DNA of 58,372 nucleotides from JBDKUD01 sp050943315 (GTDB lineage: Bacteria; Bacillota; Syntrophomonadia; Syntrophomonadales; Syntrophomonadaceae): NCBI GenBank assembly GCA_050943315.1, contig JBMNOY010000008.1, positions 1 to 58,372 of the forward strand, in the 5' to 3' direction. The translations under genes were made by a program, and so were the position numbers. Shown here piece after piece: positions 1 to 9,369 of this stretch. Below the pieces are notes generated by a model that saw nothing but the letters and a program-made list of their open reading frames with translations, searched no databases and was not told the DNA's origin. How positions within the stretch are numbered: position 1 is the stretch's first letter; the number at the start of each line of letters is the position of its first letter.

Positions 1-351
1 TGTATAGGATTGGCTATCGGAGCCGGTTTGTATGTTTCTGCCATTGTCAGTACGATTCTTATTTTGTTTGTTTTAATTTACTTTGTAAAAATAGAACAGA
101 AATTTACCGGTATGCGGGAATACAAAGGGTTGGTTCTGGTGGTTCAGGATCAGCCGGGTCAGGTTGGGAATATTGGTTCAATTCTGGGTGACATGGGAGT
201 TTTAATAAAGAATATTCAACTTGAACGTTTAGAAGATGATAATCTGGAGATTGAGTTACTCGTTCAGCTGCCACCTCATGTTTTAGTTGGGGAGATAATT
301 GAGGAGTTGTCAAAAATTAAGGGATTTCGCAGTATTGACCGGTTAAATTAA
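1..351 (+). CDS. MgtC/SapB-family membrane protein, C-terminal part
   Basis: Only the 3' end is in the window; the frame is open from base 1 and continues upstream. The visible part begins with a Gly/Ala-rich final membrane helix (GLAIGAGLYV and the following hydrophobic run) and then a soluble domain of about 75 residues with an ACT-like pattern (LVLVVQDQPGQVGNIGSIL). That helix plus ACT-like tail arrangement is typical of MgtC/SapB proteins, which sit in the inner membrane and are linked to magnesium or acid stress in other bacteria. The true start lies outside the window. The family is fairly certain; the physiological role is not. Confidence 0.75.
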   Translation, partial: CIGLAIGAGLYVSAIVSTILILFVLIYFVKIEQKFTGMREYKGLVLVVQDQPGQVGNIGSILGDMGVLIKNIQLERLEDDNLEIELLVQLPPHVLVGEIIEELSKIKGFRSIDRLN

Positions 352-381
352 TCAACTTGTCATTACAAGGGCTCTAAGCTT

Positions 382-408
382 AAACACCCTGCTTTTGGCG
401 GGGTGTTT
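382..408 (+). terminator. Hairpin after the MgtC-like gene
   Basis: An 11-bp stem (AAACACCCTGC paired with GCGGGGTGTTT, one G-T pair) with a TTTTG loop lies 30 bases after the stop codon and before polC. Only a weak A/T-rich tail follows, so termination may be partial. Confidence 0.6.
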
Positions 409-454
409 AATACTATTCGGTTAGAAAATTTACTATTCTGGTGGTGGTAGACCT

Positions 455-3400
455 TTGGTTCAGGATTTTTGTAGTTTTTTAGAGCAATTTACAGATGGAA
501 ATATAATAGAGTACTGGCGAGAATCCATGCTGGATAAGGTTGAGATATACAAACATGATAAGCTGTGGCGGTTGTTTGTAGAAATTACTCAGCCAGTTTT
601 AGCATCGGTCATAGATGAAACAGCGCAAATCTGTAAAAGGAAAAACCAATTTCTTGACCGGGTTGATATCATCCCGCTTGTAAAACCGGGATGTCAGAAG
701 GTTTTACAAACTATTGCGGAAACACGCCGGGAGGAACTGGTCGGCTTTCTGACTGATGACGGACGTAAGTCCGATATGCCTCAGGGAATAAGCTGGCAAG
801 TGGATGACAACCGTCTTGATTTACTCCTAAAAGATACCCGGCTTTATGAGAGCATAATCGCTCGGGATGTATGTACGCGGTTGTCAGAATGGATATGGCA
901 GCAGTATTACTTGAGGGTGGTAGTAAGAGCTAAATATAGTATTAATACCCATGCCAGGCCGTCCGAAACAGTCTTCATTGTTAAGAAGAATGTAGAGGTA
1001 ATTAAGAATGACGATAATCAGGGTACAGATGAAAAACGTTATGGTAAAAGAGAACGTAAACAACGCGAACAAATAATTAATCATGAACCTATTCCACTAA
1101 AAGATGTTGAAGAAGGCTTAAAGACAGCAGTAGTTGAAGGTGAAATTTGGAACAAGGATGCAAGTGTATTAAGGGACGGCCGATTAGTAGTTACGTATTA
1201 TTTAACTGATTATACCGACACCATTTTATTAAAGTCATTTCTGGATAGTCAGGAAGACGAAAAGATTATGATCGGGGACTGGATAAAAGCCAAGGGAAGT
1301 ACTCGTTATGACAGCTTTGCCAAAGAAATAGTCCTGTATTTGGAAGCCTTTTCCCATGTCGATAAGCCCGAACGAAAAGATACCTGCCCGCAAAAAAGGA
1401 TTGAACTACATGCCCACACCAAAATGAGTGCCATGGATAGTTTAACGGAAATCAAAGATTTAATTAAAAAAGCTTCACAGTGGGGGCATGAAGCTATTGC
1501 CATAACCGATCACGGGTGCGTACAGGCCTTTCCGCAGGCTTATGCGGCTGCCCGGCAGTATCAAATTAAGATTATATATGGGGTTGAAGGTTATTTAAAT
1601 AGTGAGGAAAAGAAAAAGCCCTTTCACATAATCCTTTTGGCCGCAGACTTGCAAGGACTTAAAAACCTATACAAACTGATAAGTATCTCTTACCTGGATA
1701 ATTACTACCGGGTACCCCGGATGAACCGGGAGGACCTACAGAAATACCGCCAGGGTATACTGCTGGGAACAGCCTGTGAGGCAGGGGAGTTGTACCAGGC
1801 TATTATTGATGGTCAGGATGAGGCCAGCCTGGAGGCCATTGCTTCTTTCTATGATTACCTGGAAATACAACCAGTAGAGAATAATGCTTTTTTACTGCGG
1901 GAAGGCAGGGTTAAATCAGAAGAACAGTTAAGGGATATTAACCGCTATATAATAAAGCTGGGGGATAAGCTGGGCAAACCGGTAGTTGCTACCGGGGATG
2001 TACATTTTTTGGAGCCCTACCATGAGGTATTCCGCCGTATTATTCAAAGCGGGCAGGGATATGATGATGCTGAAACACAGGCCCCCCTGTATTTCCGGAC
2101 TACTGACGAAATGCTGACGGAATTTGCCTATCTTGGCGATGAACAGGCCCGTGCCGTGGTGATAGAAAATCCCCGGCGCATTTGCGAACAGATTGATACC
2201 CTTAAGCCGGTTCCCGATGGGTTCTATCCGCCGAAAATTGCCGCGGCTGAAGAAGAGATAACCAAACTGGCATGGGAGCGGGCACATCAGATTTATGGAG
2301 ATAAACTTCCGGAAATAGTAGAAGCCAGATTAACCAGGGAACTGGAGGCGATAACCAAACATGGTTTTAGCGTGCTTTATCTTATTGCCCATAAACTGGT
2401 TAAAAAATCCAATGACGATGGTTATCTGGTCGGTTCCCGGGGTTCAGTGGGTTCATCACTGGTAGCTCATTTTACCGGGATTACCGAAGTAAATCCACTT
2501 CCCCCCCACTATATTTGTAACCGGTGTTTTTACAGTGAGTTTATTTTGGACGGATCCGTAGGCTGCGGAGCTGACCTTGAGGATCGTGCCTGCCCGGTCT
2601 GTTCACAGTTGCTGAAGAAAGATGGTTTCGATATCCCATTTGAAACTTTTCTCGGCTTTGAAGGGGACAAAATACCCGATATCGATCTTAACTTCTCGGG
2701 TGAATACCAGGGACGCGCCCACAAGTATGTGGAAGAATTGTTTGGCAGTCAGAATGTCTTTAGAGCTGGTACTATTTCCACCATTGCCGAAAAAACCGCT
2801 TTTGGCTTTGTCAAAAAATACGCGGAGGAAAAGCAAATCGATATCAAGAATTCAGAAATAAACCGCTTAACACGAGGTATTGCCGGAGTAAGAAGAACCA
2901 CTGGGCAGCATCCCGGCGGGCTGATTGTAGTACCAACGGACAAGGATATCCGCGAGTTTACACCGCTGCAGTATCCTGCTGATAAAAAAGAATCCGGGGT
3001 AATTACTACCCATTTCGAATATCATGCTATCGGCGACCAGCTGGTTAAGTTAGACATACTAGGTCATGACGATCCTACGGTTATAAAGCATTTGGAGGAT
3101 ACTACGGGTGTAAAAGCATCATCAATAAGCCTCAGTGACCCGGATACCATGAAGCTTTTCTCCGGAGTTGAACCATTGGGAGTAACCAGCGAAGCTATCG
3201 ATTCCACCGTGGGTACTTATGGCATACCGGAGTTCGGGACTAGATTCGTCCGGCAGATGCTGGAGGTAACCAGGCCGACCACTTTTTCCGAGCTGGTACG
3301 TATTAGCGGGCTGTCTCACGGTACAGATGTATGGCTTAATAATGCCCAGACTCTAATCGAAGCCCATACGGCAACACTGAATGAGGTTATTTGCACCCGT

Positions 3401-4099
3401 GATGATATTATGACTTTTTTGATTCAAACCGGCATGGATAAAAAGCAGGCATTTAAAATCATGGAAAATGTCCGTAAAGGAAAAGGTCTGAATGATGACC
3501 AGATCGCGGTAATGAAAGAATGCCAGGTACCTGATTGGTATATAGACTCGTGCCAGAAAATCAAATATATGTTTCCTAAGGCTCATGCAGTGGCCTATGT
3601 TACCATGGCATTCCGCATAGCTTATTTCAAAATCAATTACCCCCTTCAGTTTTATGCCAGCTTTTTTGGAATTAGAGCTGAGGATTTTGACGCCGAAACC
3701 ATTTTGGCGGGGTATGATGCCATACGTCAAAGGATTAAGGATATAGATAAAATGGGCAATTCTGCATCGGCCAAAGATAAAAAACTGATAACTATCCTGG
3801 AACTGGCCATGGAGATGAGCGCCCGGGGATTTACCTTTTACCCGGTTGATATTTATACTTCTGATGCCCAAAAGTTTAATGTGGTTGATAACGGCTTAGT
3901 GCTGCCATTCTGTGCTTTGCCTAATGTAGGGGTATCTGCTGCCCAGAATATTGTTGCCGCCAGACAGGAAGCCCAATTTGTTTCTATAGAAGATTTCCAA
4001 TCACGTACCGGGCTTAATAAAACCGCCATGGAAACACTGCGGCAGAACGGTTGTTTCCAAGGTATTCCGGAAAGTACGCAGATAAGCCTTTTTGGTTAG
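455..4099 (+). CDS. polC: PolC-type DNA polymerase III alpha subunit lacking the proofreading exonuclease
   Basis: Replicative DNA polymerase of Gram-positive type. From the N-terminus: a PolC N-terminal domain, an OB fold (about residues 215-305), the PHP domain (HAH at 319-321, TDHG near 351-354), the polymerase core with the catalytic PDIDLNFSG motif (Asp742 and Asp744), a four-cysteine zinc site just before it (CNRC...CPVC), helix-hairpin-helix, and a C-terminal clamp-binding motif QISLF. In Bacillus PolC a DnaQ-like exonuclease of roughly 180 residues interrupts PHP after the YGLEANL segment. Here YGVEGYLNSEEKKK (from residue 375) runs straight into the rest of PHP. The length of 1214 residues against about 1437 agrees with this loss. 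Start is TTG at 455 with a GGTGGTGG ribosome site. The polymerase identity is firm; proofreading must come from another protein. Confidence 0.97.
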   Translation: MVQDFCSFLEQFTDGNIIEYWRESMLDKVEIYKHDKLWRLFVEITQPVLASVIDETAQICKRKNQFLDRVDIIPLVKPGCQKVLQTIAETRREELVGFLTDDGRKSDMPQGISWQVDDNRLDLLLKDTRLYESIIARDVCTRLSEWIWQQYYLRVVVRAKYSINTHARPSETVFIVKKNVEVIKNDDNQGTDEKRYGKRERKQREQIINHEPIPLKDVEEGLKTAVVEGEIWNKDASVLRDGRLVVTYYLTDYTDTILLKSFLDSQEDEKIMIGDWIKAKGSTRYDSFAKEIVLYLEAFSHVDKPERKDTCPQKRIELHAHTKMSAMDSLTEIKDLIKKASQWGHEAIAITDHGCVQAFPQAYAAARQYQIKIIYGVEGYLNSEEKKKPFHIILLAADLQGLKNLYKLISISYLDNYYRVPRMNREDLQKYRQGILLGTACEAGELYQAIIDGQDEASLEAIASFYDYLEIQPVENNAFLLREGRVKSEEQLRDINRYIIKLGDKLGKPVVATGDVHFLEPYHEVFRRIIQSGQGYDDAETQAPLYFRTTDEMLTEFAYLGDEQARAVVIENPRRICEQIDTLKPVPDGFYPPKIAAAEEEITKLAWERAHQIYGDKLPEIVEARLTRELEAITKHGFSVLYLIAHKLVKKSNDDGYLVGSRGSVGSSLVAHFTGITEVNPLPPHYICNRCFYSEFILDGSVGCGADLEDRACPVCSQLLKKDGFDIPFETFLGFEGDKIPDIDLNFSGEYQGRAHKYVEELFGSQNVFRAGTISTIAEKTAFGFVKKYAEEKQIDIKNSEINRLTRGIAGVRRTTGQHPGGLIVVPTDKDIREFTPLQYPADKKESGVITTHFEYHAIGDQLVKLDILGHDDPTVIKHLEDTTGVKASSISLSDPDTMKLFSGVEPLGVTSEAIDSTVGTYGIPEFGTRFVRQMLEVTRPTTFSELVRISGLSHGTDVWLNNAQTLIEAHTATLNEVICTRDDIMTFLIQTGMDKKQAFKIMENVRKGKGLNDDQIAVMKECQVPDWYIDSCQKIKYMFPKAHAVAYVTMAFRIAYFKINYPLQFYASFFGIRAEDFDAETILAGYDAIRQRIKDIDKMGNSASAKDKKLITILELAMEMSARGFTFYPVDIYTSDAQKFNVVDNGLVLPFCALPNVGVSAAQNIVAARQEAQFVSIEDFQSRTGLNKTAMETLRQNGCFQGIPESTQISLFG

Positions 4100-4123
4100 A
4101 AAAGGTTATAAACCTATAATTGC

Positions 4124-4153
4124 TTGTATAAACTTTGCTTATTGTGTTATACT
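4124..4153 (+). promoter_or_regulatory. Candidate sigma-A promoter of the rimP-nusA-infB operon
   Basis: TTGTAT (4124-4129), an 18-base gap and TATACT (4148-4153) lie just after the polC stop codon. Transcription would start near 4160, placing the 4184-4207 hairpin at the front of the operon's leader. Confidence 0.5.
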
Positions 4154-4183
4154 CTTAAATGAAGCTTGCTAATATTTTCTTGC

Positions 4184-4210
4184 AAAAGTGGGTCCAAACC
4201 CACTTTTTCT
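4184..4210 (+). terminator. Terminator-like hairpin in the rimP leader
   Basis: A perfect 10-bp stem (AAAAGTGGGT / ACCCACTTTT, loop CCAA) is followed by TCT. It lies after the candidate promoter and before the rimP start, so it may act as a leader attenuator as well as ending polC read-through. Confidence 0.6.
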
Positions 4211-4258
4211 ATTGTAGGATATTATGCATTTATTATTTATAGTGGGGGTGATAATACT

Positions 4259-4720
4259 TTGCCGGGGCCTAAAATAACAACCAGAATTGAAGACTTGATT
4301 ATTGACAAACTTGAAAACAACGGCATAGAACTGGTTGATCTGCAATATGTAAAAGAACGCGGTGATCGATTCATTCGTATTTTTATCGACACCGAGAAGG
4401 GCGTTGATTTAGCGCTATGTGCCAGTGTAACCGGAATGGTTAGAGACATTATTGATTCCCATGAGGATATAGTTTATGACCATATTGAAGTATCTTCACC
4501 CGGGATTGACCGTATTATTAAAAAAGATAAAGATTTCAATCGTTTTACCGGTCATAGAGTGAAAATAAAGACTAAAGTAATGATAGATAATCAGAAAAAT
4601 TTTACCGGTATTCTTAAAGGTTTAACTGATAACAATGAAGTGATTTTACAAATCGACGACCGGGATATTTTGATACCTCGTGAGCTGATTAATGTTGTCA
4701 GGTTGTTTCCAGATATATAA
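4259..4720 (+). CDS. rimP: Ribosome maturation factor RimP
   Basis: RimP assists maturation of the 30S ribosomal subunit. The protein has the two usual domains: an N-terminal alpha/beta domain with the signature VSSPGIDRIIKKDKDF and a C-terminal SH3-like beta barrel (GHRVKIKTK onward). The frame is open from 4166, but translation from there would read through the leader hairpin and give a 31-residue extension unlike the family. TTG at 4259, eight bases after GTGGGGGTG, gives 153 residues, the normal size. It heads the conserved rimP-nusA-ylxR-ylxQ-infB-rbfA operon; nusA begins 14 bases later. Confidence 0.95.
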   Translation: MPGPKITTRIEDLIIDKLENNGIELVDLQYVKERGDRFIRIFIDTEKGVDLALCASVTGMVRDIIDSHEDIVYDHIEVSSPGIDRIIKKDKDFNRFTGHRVKIKTKVMIDNQKNFTGILKGLTDNNEVILQIDDRDILIPRELINVVRLFPDI

Positions 4721-4734
4721 GAGGAGGAAGAACA

Positions 4735-5796
4735 ATGTCTAAGGAGTTAATTCAGGCATTGGTTGAGATTGAAAAAGAGAGAGGGATTCCCCAACAAGCC
4801 CTGGTAGATGCTATAAAATCGGCCTTAAATACGGCATATAAAAAGAACTTTGGTATTACGCAGAATGTGAGCGTAGAGATGAATGAAATCACTGGTGAAG
4901 TCCAGATTTATGCTCAAAAAAAAGTTGTGGATAAAGTTGAAGACGAGCGGCTGGAAGTTGCTTTGGAAGAGGCCCGGGAAATATATCCTGACTGCAACTT
5001 GGATGATGGAGTGTTTATAGAAGTAACTCCGTCAAATTTTGGCCGTATTGCTGCTCAGACAGCAAAACAGGTGGTTATTCAGAAACTGCGCGAGGCGGAG
5101 AGAAGTCTTATTTTTGATGAGTTCTCCGAAAGGGAAGGCGAGATAGTAACCGGTACGGTACAACGAATAGAGGCCAAAACTATTTTCATTAATCTGGGAA
5201 GAACTGAAGGGATTATGCTCCCGGCTGATCAGATTGCAACTGAGAGGTATGAAGTTGGCCAAAGATTAAAAACATATATTTATGAAGTTAAAAATACCTC
5301 CAAAGGACCGAATATTTTCGTCTCCAGATCACATCCTTGTTTCTTAAGACGTCTATTTGAACTGGAGGTTCCGGAAATATATGAAGGATTGGTAGAAATA
5401 AAAGCCATTGCCCGGGAGGCTGGTTCACGCTCGAAAATATCTGTTTTATCTCTGGATGAAAAAATAGATTCAGTAGGAGCATGTGTTGGACCAAGAGGGA
5501 TAAGAGTGCAGAATATCGTATCTGAACTGGGAGGAGAAAAAATTGATGTTATTAAATACGATAAGGACCAGGCTAAACTAATAGCCAATGCATTGAGTCC
5601 CTCCAAGGTTATTGAAGTAGTGTTGAATGAAGAGGAGAAAATCGCCCGGGTAATAGTTCCTGATTACCAACTGTCGCTGGCGATAGGAAAAGAAGGGCAA
5701 AATGCCCGGTTGGCAGCCAAGCTTACGGGATGGAAAGTTGATATCAAAAGCGAGAGTCAGGTCCAATATGAAGGAGATAGCGAGTTGGATGGCTAG
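4735..5796 (+). CDS. nusA: Transcription termination/antitermination factor NusA
   Basis: NusA binds RNA polymerase and nascent RNA and modulates pausing, termination and antitermination. The order is the standard Gram-positive one: N-terminal RNA-polymerase-binding domain (about 1-125), S1 domain (about 133-200, GEIVTGTVQRIEAKTIFINL), then two KH domains (GACVGPRGIRVQNI and AIGKEGQNARLAAKLTGW). At 353 residues it lacks the extra acidic repeats of enterobacterial NusA, as expected. ATG at 4735 follows a strong GAGGAGG site. Its end overlaps ylxR by eight bases, indicating translational coupling. Confidence 0.97.
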   Translation: MSKELIQALVEIEKERGIPQQALVDAIKSALNTAYKKNFGITQNVSVEMNEITGEVQIYAQKKVVDKVEDERLEVALEEAREIYPDCNLDDGVFIEVTPSNFGRIAAQTAKQVVIQKLREAERSLIFDEFSEREGEIVTGTVQRIEAKTIFINLGRTEGIMLPADQIATERYEVGQRLKTYIYEVKNTSKGPNIFVSRSHPCFLRRLFELEVPEIYEGLVEIKAIAREAGSRSKISVLSLDEKIDSVGACVGPRGIRVQNIVSELGGEKIDVIKYDKDQAKLIANALSPSKVIEVVLNEEEKIARVIVPDYQLSLAIGKEGQNARLAAKLTGWKVDIKSESQVQYEGDSELDG

Positions 5797-6064
5797 GACA
5801 AGAAAAATACCGCAGAGAATGTGTGTGGGCTGCCGCCAAATGAAGGATAAAAAAGAGCTGATAAGGATTGTTAGGACCCCTGAAGGTTCTATTGAAATAG
5901 ATTCTACTGGAAAGAGGTCGGGTCGTGGGGCTTATTTGTGTTCCAACCCTGAATGCTTTAATCAGGCTTTAAAGAAGAAGGGGCTGCAAAAAGCCCTGGA
6001 GAAAGAAATTGAGGAGAGCATAATTAGTGAGATTATGGAAAGGATTAATCAATTAACCCCGTAA
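5789..6064 (+). CDS. ylxR: YlxR-family nucleic-acid-binding protein (RNase P modulator family)
   Basis: Small basic protein of 91 residues with the YlxR signature RMCVGCRQMKDKKELIRIVR and a second conserved patch GRGAYLCSNPECF. Family members sit between nusA and infB; the family has been reported to modulate RNase P in Bacillus (RnpM). The frame is open further upstream, but ATG at 5789 makes the family-typical MARTRKIPQR start, lies 12 bases after AAGGAG and overlaps the nusA stop. Four cysteines may support the fold. Confidence 0.93.
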   Translation: MARTRKIPQRMCVGCRQMKDKKELIRIVRTPEGSIEIDSTGKRSGRGAYLCSNPECFNQALKKKGLQKALEKEIEESIISEIMERINQLTP

Positions 6065-6083
6065 GTATAAGGTGGGTGATAGT

Positions 6084-6428
6084 TTGAACAAGGTGTACAG
6101 CTTAATTGGTTTTGCTCAAAAGGCCGGTAAGATTTCTTCCGGAACAGTAGCAGCCAAAACCAGTTTATTAAGGAAACGTGCTCGCATATTGGTAATGAGC
6201 AGTGATATATCAGAAAAAACCAGGGATTCTCTTATTGGAACATGTAACAAACAAAAAATACCATGGGTTGTTTTCGGTAATAAACTCCAGCTGGGTGTAT
6301 CGGTAGGAAAAGCTTACCGGGTGGCCTTAACCGTAAATGATGACAATATGGCTCAAGCCATTATAGCTGCTCTAAGGGAAACGGGAGACGAGGTAAAAAA
6401 CATGGGGGTGGATAAATGGTCAAAATAA
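6084..6428 (+). CDS. ylxQ: YlxQ/L7Ae-family ribosomal-type RNA-binding protein
   Basis: L7Ae/L30e-like kink-turn RNA-binding protein: the N-terminus reads NKVYSLIGFAQKAGKISSG, with the later VMSSDISEKTRDSL segment typical of YlxQ. The likely start is TTG at 6084, seven to eight bases after AGGTGGG; GTG at 6072 is in frame but lies within that ribosome site. It gives 114 residues. It overlaps infB by 13 bases. Function in vivo is poorly known; position in the rimP-infB operon is conserved in Firmicutes. Confidence 0.9.
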   Translation: MNKVYSLIGFAQKAGKISSGTVAAKTSLLRKRARILVMSSDISEKTRDSLIGTCNKQKIPWVVFGNKLQLGVSVGKAYRVALTVNDDNMAQAIIAALRETGDEVKNMGVDKWSK

Positions 6429-8962
6429 GAGTATATGAACTCGCCAAAGAATTGGGAATACCCAGTAAGGAAATGGTTAAAACCCTGCAAGGCTTAGGCT
6501 TAAATATTAAAAATCATATGAGTACTCTGGAGGATTCACAAGCTAACTGGGTAAGAAAAAGATTGAATAATGAAGTGGAAGGAAACAGGGACACTTCGGG
6601 GCGAATTCCTGGTGAACAGCTGGCGGAAGGCATACAGAAACCCGCTATTAGACCTGAGCAACCCCAGATAAAACCTGAGAGCAGACCTACAACACCACCC
6701 GTGCATAAACCTGCCCAGCAAGTGTCAAGCATAACAGACAACAACAAAACACCGGGAAACAAATCCGGACAGACGGAAAAAGGACCTGTTGGCCGGGATA
6801 GAAGGCCTCCCCGGGGTAATCAGCAGGCACCATCAAACCGGCGCCAAGAAAGATTTGACAACGCCGGCAAACAGCCACGCCAATCGCAAAACACCAGTAT
6901 TGCGGCGAGGGAAAGCGGGCCTAATAAACCTTTCGCACAGCAGAAACGGCAAGAGGTTAAGGATAATAAAAACTTTGTGCATCCGCAGTCTGGTTCCCAG
7001 GTGCATGATAAAGGTAAAGTAAATAATCATAAAGAGGTTAAACAGGTTCCGGCACGCGATCAAAAAGATAACCGGGTAACCGAACCGGCAGAAAAAGATT
7101 TACCTTTTAAGGCCAAATCGGGTAAGAAGGCTTCCCCTACTTTCCGCAAAGACTACAGCAGGCCGGGTAAGAAAACCAAACATAAGAAGAAACCCCAGGA
7201 AGCAGAGCTTAAACTGCCGGATATGATTACTATTGAAGACACCATCATGGTGCGTGATCTGGCCGAAAAGCTAAACAAAACCGGAGCAGAAATAGTTAAA
7301 AAGCTGATGGAAATGGGAACCATGGTTTCCATCAATCAAGTAATCGACTTTGATACAGCCGAAATTGTAGCCAGTCTTTACGAAGTCAAGGTAGAACATG
7401 TACTTTCTGAAGAACAAAAAATGCTTGAGGAAGTAATAGATGATGAAGAAAGTCTGGTTCCCCGTCCTCCCATAGTAACTATTATGGGGCATGTTGATCA
7501 CGGAAAAACATCACTTTTGGACCGGATTCGCAAAGCTAATGTGGTATCTGGAGAGGCCGGCGGTATAACCCAGCATATAGGTGCTTATCAGGTAATGGTT
7601 AATGGCAATAAAATCACTTTTATCGATACACCCGGTCACGAGGCATTTACAGCTATGCGAGCCAGGGGTGCCAATTTAACCGATATTGTGGTCTTAGTAG
7701 TGGCCGCAGATGATGGTGTTATGCCCCAAACCATTGAAGCGATCAATCATATTAAAGCGGCCCAGGTACCATTCCTGGTGGCCTTAAATAAAATCGACAA
7801 ACCGGAAGCCAATCCGGACAAGGTAATGCAGCAGCTTACTGAGTATAATATTGTGCCTGAACAGTGGGGTGGAGACACCATTTTTGTACCTGTCTCAGCC
7901 AAATCAGGTGAAGGTATCGATTCATTATTGGAAATGATTCTGCTCATTGCCGAGGTGCATGAAATAAGCGCTAATCAGAACCGGCCGGCGGAGGGAGTAG
8001 TATTAGAGAGTGAACTGGACAAGGGGCGTGGAGCCGTAGCTACGGTTCTGGTGCAGAAGGGTACACTCAATATTGGAGACAGTTTGGTATGCGGCATTAA
8101 CTGGTGCAAGGTTAGATCAATGACCGACTATCTGGGCAACCGGGTGGAAAAAGCCTATCCTTCCATGCCTGTTGAAATTACCGGATGGTCAGACGTACCC
8201 GAGGTAGGCAGCAGAGTGCAGGCTTGTGATGAAAAAGTAGCCAAAGAAATAAGCAGTCTAAGAACGACGGAGAAAAAGATTGAGGAACAGAGTAAAAACA
8301 GCCGGGTTTCACTGGATGAATTCTTTAAACAAATACAGGATGCTGAAGTAAAAGAGCTTAATTTAATTATTAAAGGTGATGTTCAGGGTTCAGTGGAAGC
8401 TCTGAGCCAATCACTGCTAAGATTAAGCACCGATGAAGTAAAAGTGAATGTTATTCATTCTGCTGTGGGTGCAATTACCGAAACAGATGTTATGCTGGCA
8501 TCAGCATCTAATGCTATTATTATCGGTTTTAACATCCGACCCGATAGTAAGGCCAGAAAGAATGCGGAGGAGGAAAACATTGATGTTCGCCTTTACCGCG
8601 TAATTTATGAGGCTATAGATGATGTTAAAAAGGCTATGGTAGGATTACTGGAACCGGAATATAAGGAACAGTATATGGGGCGCGCAGAGGTAAGGGCTAT
8701 ATTTAAAGTACCTAATGTGGGTACCATAGGTGGTTCGTATGTAATTGACGGCAAAATTCAGCGTAATGCCAATGTACGGGTTTTGCGCGATGGAGTAATA
8801 GTTTATGAAGGTAAGCTGTCATCCCTTAAACGTTTTAAAGATGATGTAAAAGAAGTAGTTGAAAACTATGAGTGTGGTATTGGTATAGAAGATTTTAATG
8901 ATATCAAACAGGGCGACATTATAGAAGCTTTTGTGATGGAGGAAATTCCCAGACATTTATAA
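6416..8962 (+). CDS. infB: Translation initiation factor IF-2
   Basis: IF-2 is the GTPase that delivers initiator tRNA to the 30S subunit. An N-terminal IF2_N motif (residues 1-50) is followed by a long basic, Gln/Pro/Lys-rich linker to about residue 270, a second IF2_N domain, and the G domain with G1 GHVDHGKT (358-365), G3 DTPGHE and G4 NKID. Domains II, III and IV follow to the C-terminus. Total 848 residues, normal for a Gram-positive IF-2 with an extended linker. ATG at 6416 follows GGGGGTG. Only the linker is low complexity. Confidence 0.97.
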   Translation: MVKIRVYELAKELGIPSKEMVKTLQGLGLNIKNHMSTLEDSQANWVRKRLNNEVEGNRDTSGRIPGEQLAEGIQKPAIRPEQPQIKPESRPTTPPVHKPAQQVSSITDNNKTPGNKSGQTEKGPVGRDRRPPRGNQQAPSNRRQERFDNAGKQPRQSQNTSIAARESGPNKPFAQQKRQEVKDNKNFVHPQSGSQVHDKGKVNNHKEVKQVPARDQKDNRVTEPAEKDLPFKAKSGKKASPTFRKDYSRPGKKTKHKKKPQEAELKLPDMITIEDTIMVRDLAEKLNKTGAEIVKKLMEMGTMVSINQVIDFDTAEIVASLYEVKVEHVLSEEQKMLEEVIDDEESLVPRPPIVTIMGHVDHGKTSLLDRIRKANVVSGEAGGITQHIGAYQVMVNGNKITFIDTPGHEAFTAMRARGANLTDIVVLVVAADDGVMPQTIEAINHIKAAQVPFLVALNKIDKPEANPDKVMQQLTEYNIVPEQWGGDTIFVPVSAKSGEGIDSLLEMILLIAEVHEISANQNRPAEGVVLESELDKGRGAVATVLVQKGTLNIGDSLVCGINWCKVRSMTDYLGNRVEKAYPSMPVEITGWSDVPEVGSRVQACDEKVAKEISSLRTTEKKIEEQSKNSRVSLDEFFKQIQDAEVKELNLIIKGDVQGSVEALSQSLLRLSTDEVKVNVIHSAVGAITETDVMLASASNAIIIGFNIRPDSKARKNAEEENIDVRLYRVIYEAIDDVKKAMVGLLEPEYKEQYMGRAEVRAIFKVPNVGTIGGSYVIDGKIQRNANVRVLRDGVIVYEGKLSSLKRFKDDVKEVVENYECGIGIEDFNDIKQGDIIEAFVMEEIPRHL

Positions 8963-8991
8963 GAAAAGCACAGTAAACAGGGGGGATACTA

Positions 8992-9369
8992 TTGAACAAG
9001 CGCCGGCAAGAGCGAATGGCGGTTGAGATAAAGCGTGTTTTAGCCCAGATTATTAAGGACCAGGTAAAAGATCCCCGCATTGATTTTTCAACCCTTTCTA
9101 TTACTAGTGTTGACGTACCCAATGACGTTAGCCATGCTCGTATATTTATTAGTGTGCTCGGGGATGAAAACCGGCAAAACCAGACTATGAAAGCATTAGA
9201 AGCGGCTCGTGGTTTCATAAGAAAAGAGCTGGCCCAACAAATACAGGTCAAACATGCTCCGGAAATTGAATTCCGTCTGGATAAGTCTATTGAACATGGT
9301 ATTAGAATATCAGCTTTATTGAATGAGATTAAAGAAGGGGAAGAGAAAAACGAAACAACTGGTGAATAG
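8992..9369 (+). CDS. rbfA: Ribosome-binding factor A
   Basis: RbfA is a late 30S assembly factor that binds near the 5' end of 16S rRNA. The 125-residue protein shows the single KH-like domain with RRQERMAVEIKRVLAQII at the start, DPRIDF, and the C-terminal VKHAPEIEFRLDKSIEHG motif. Start is TTG at 8992 after GGGGGG. It ends inside the start region of nrnA, so the two are translationally coupled. Confidence 0.95.
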   Translation: MNKRRQERMAVEIKRVLAQIIKDQVKDPRIDFSTLSITSVDVPNDVSHARIFISVLGDENRQNQTMKALEAARGFIRKELAQQIQVKHAPEIEFRLDKSIEHGIRISALLNEIKEGEEKNETTGE

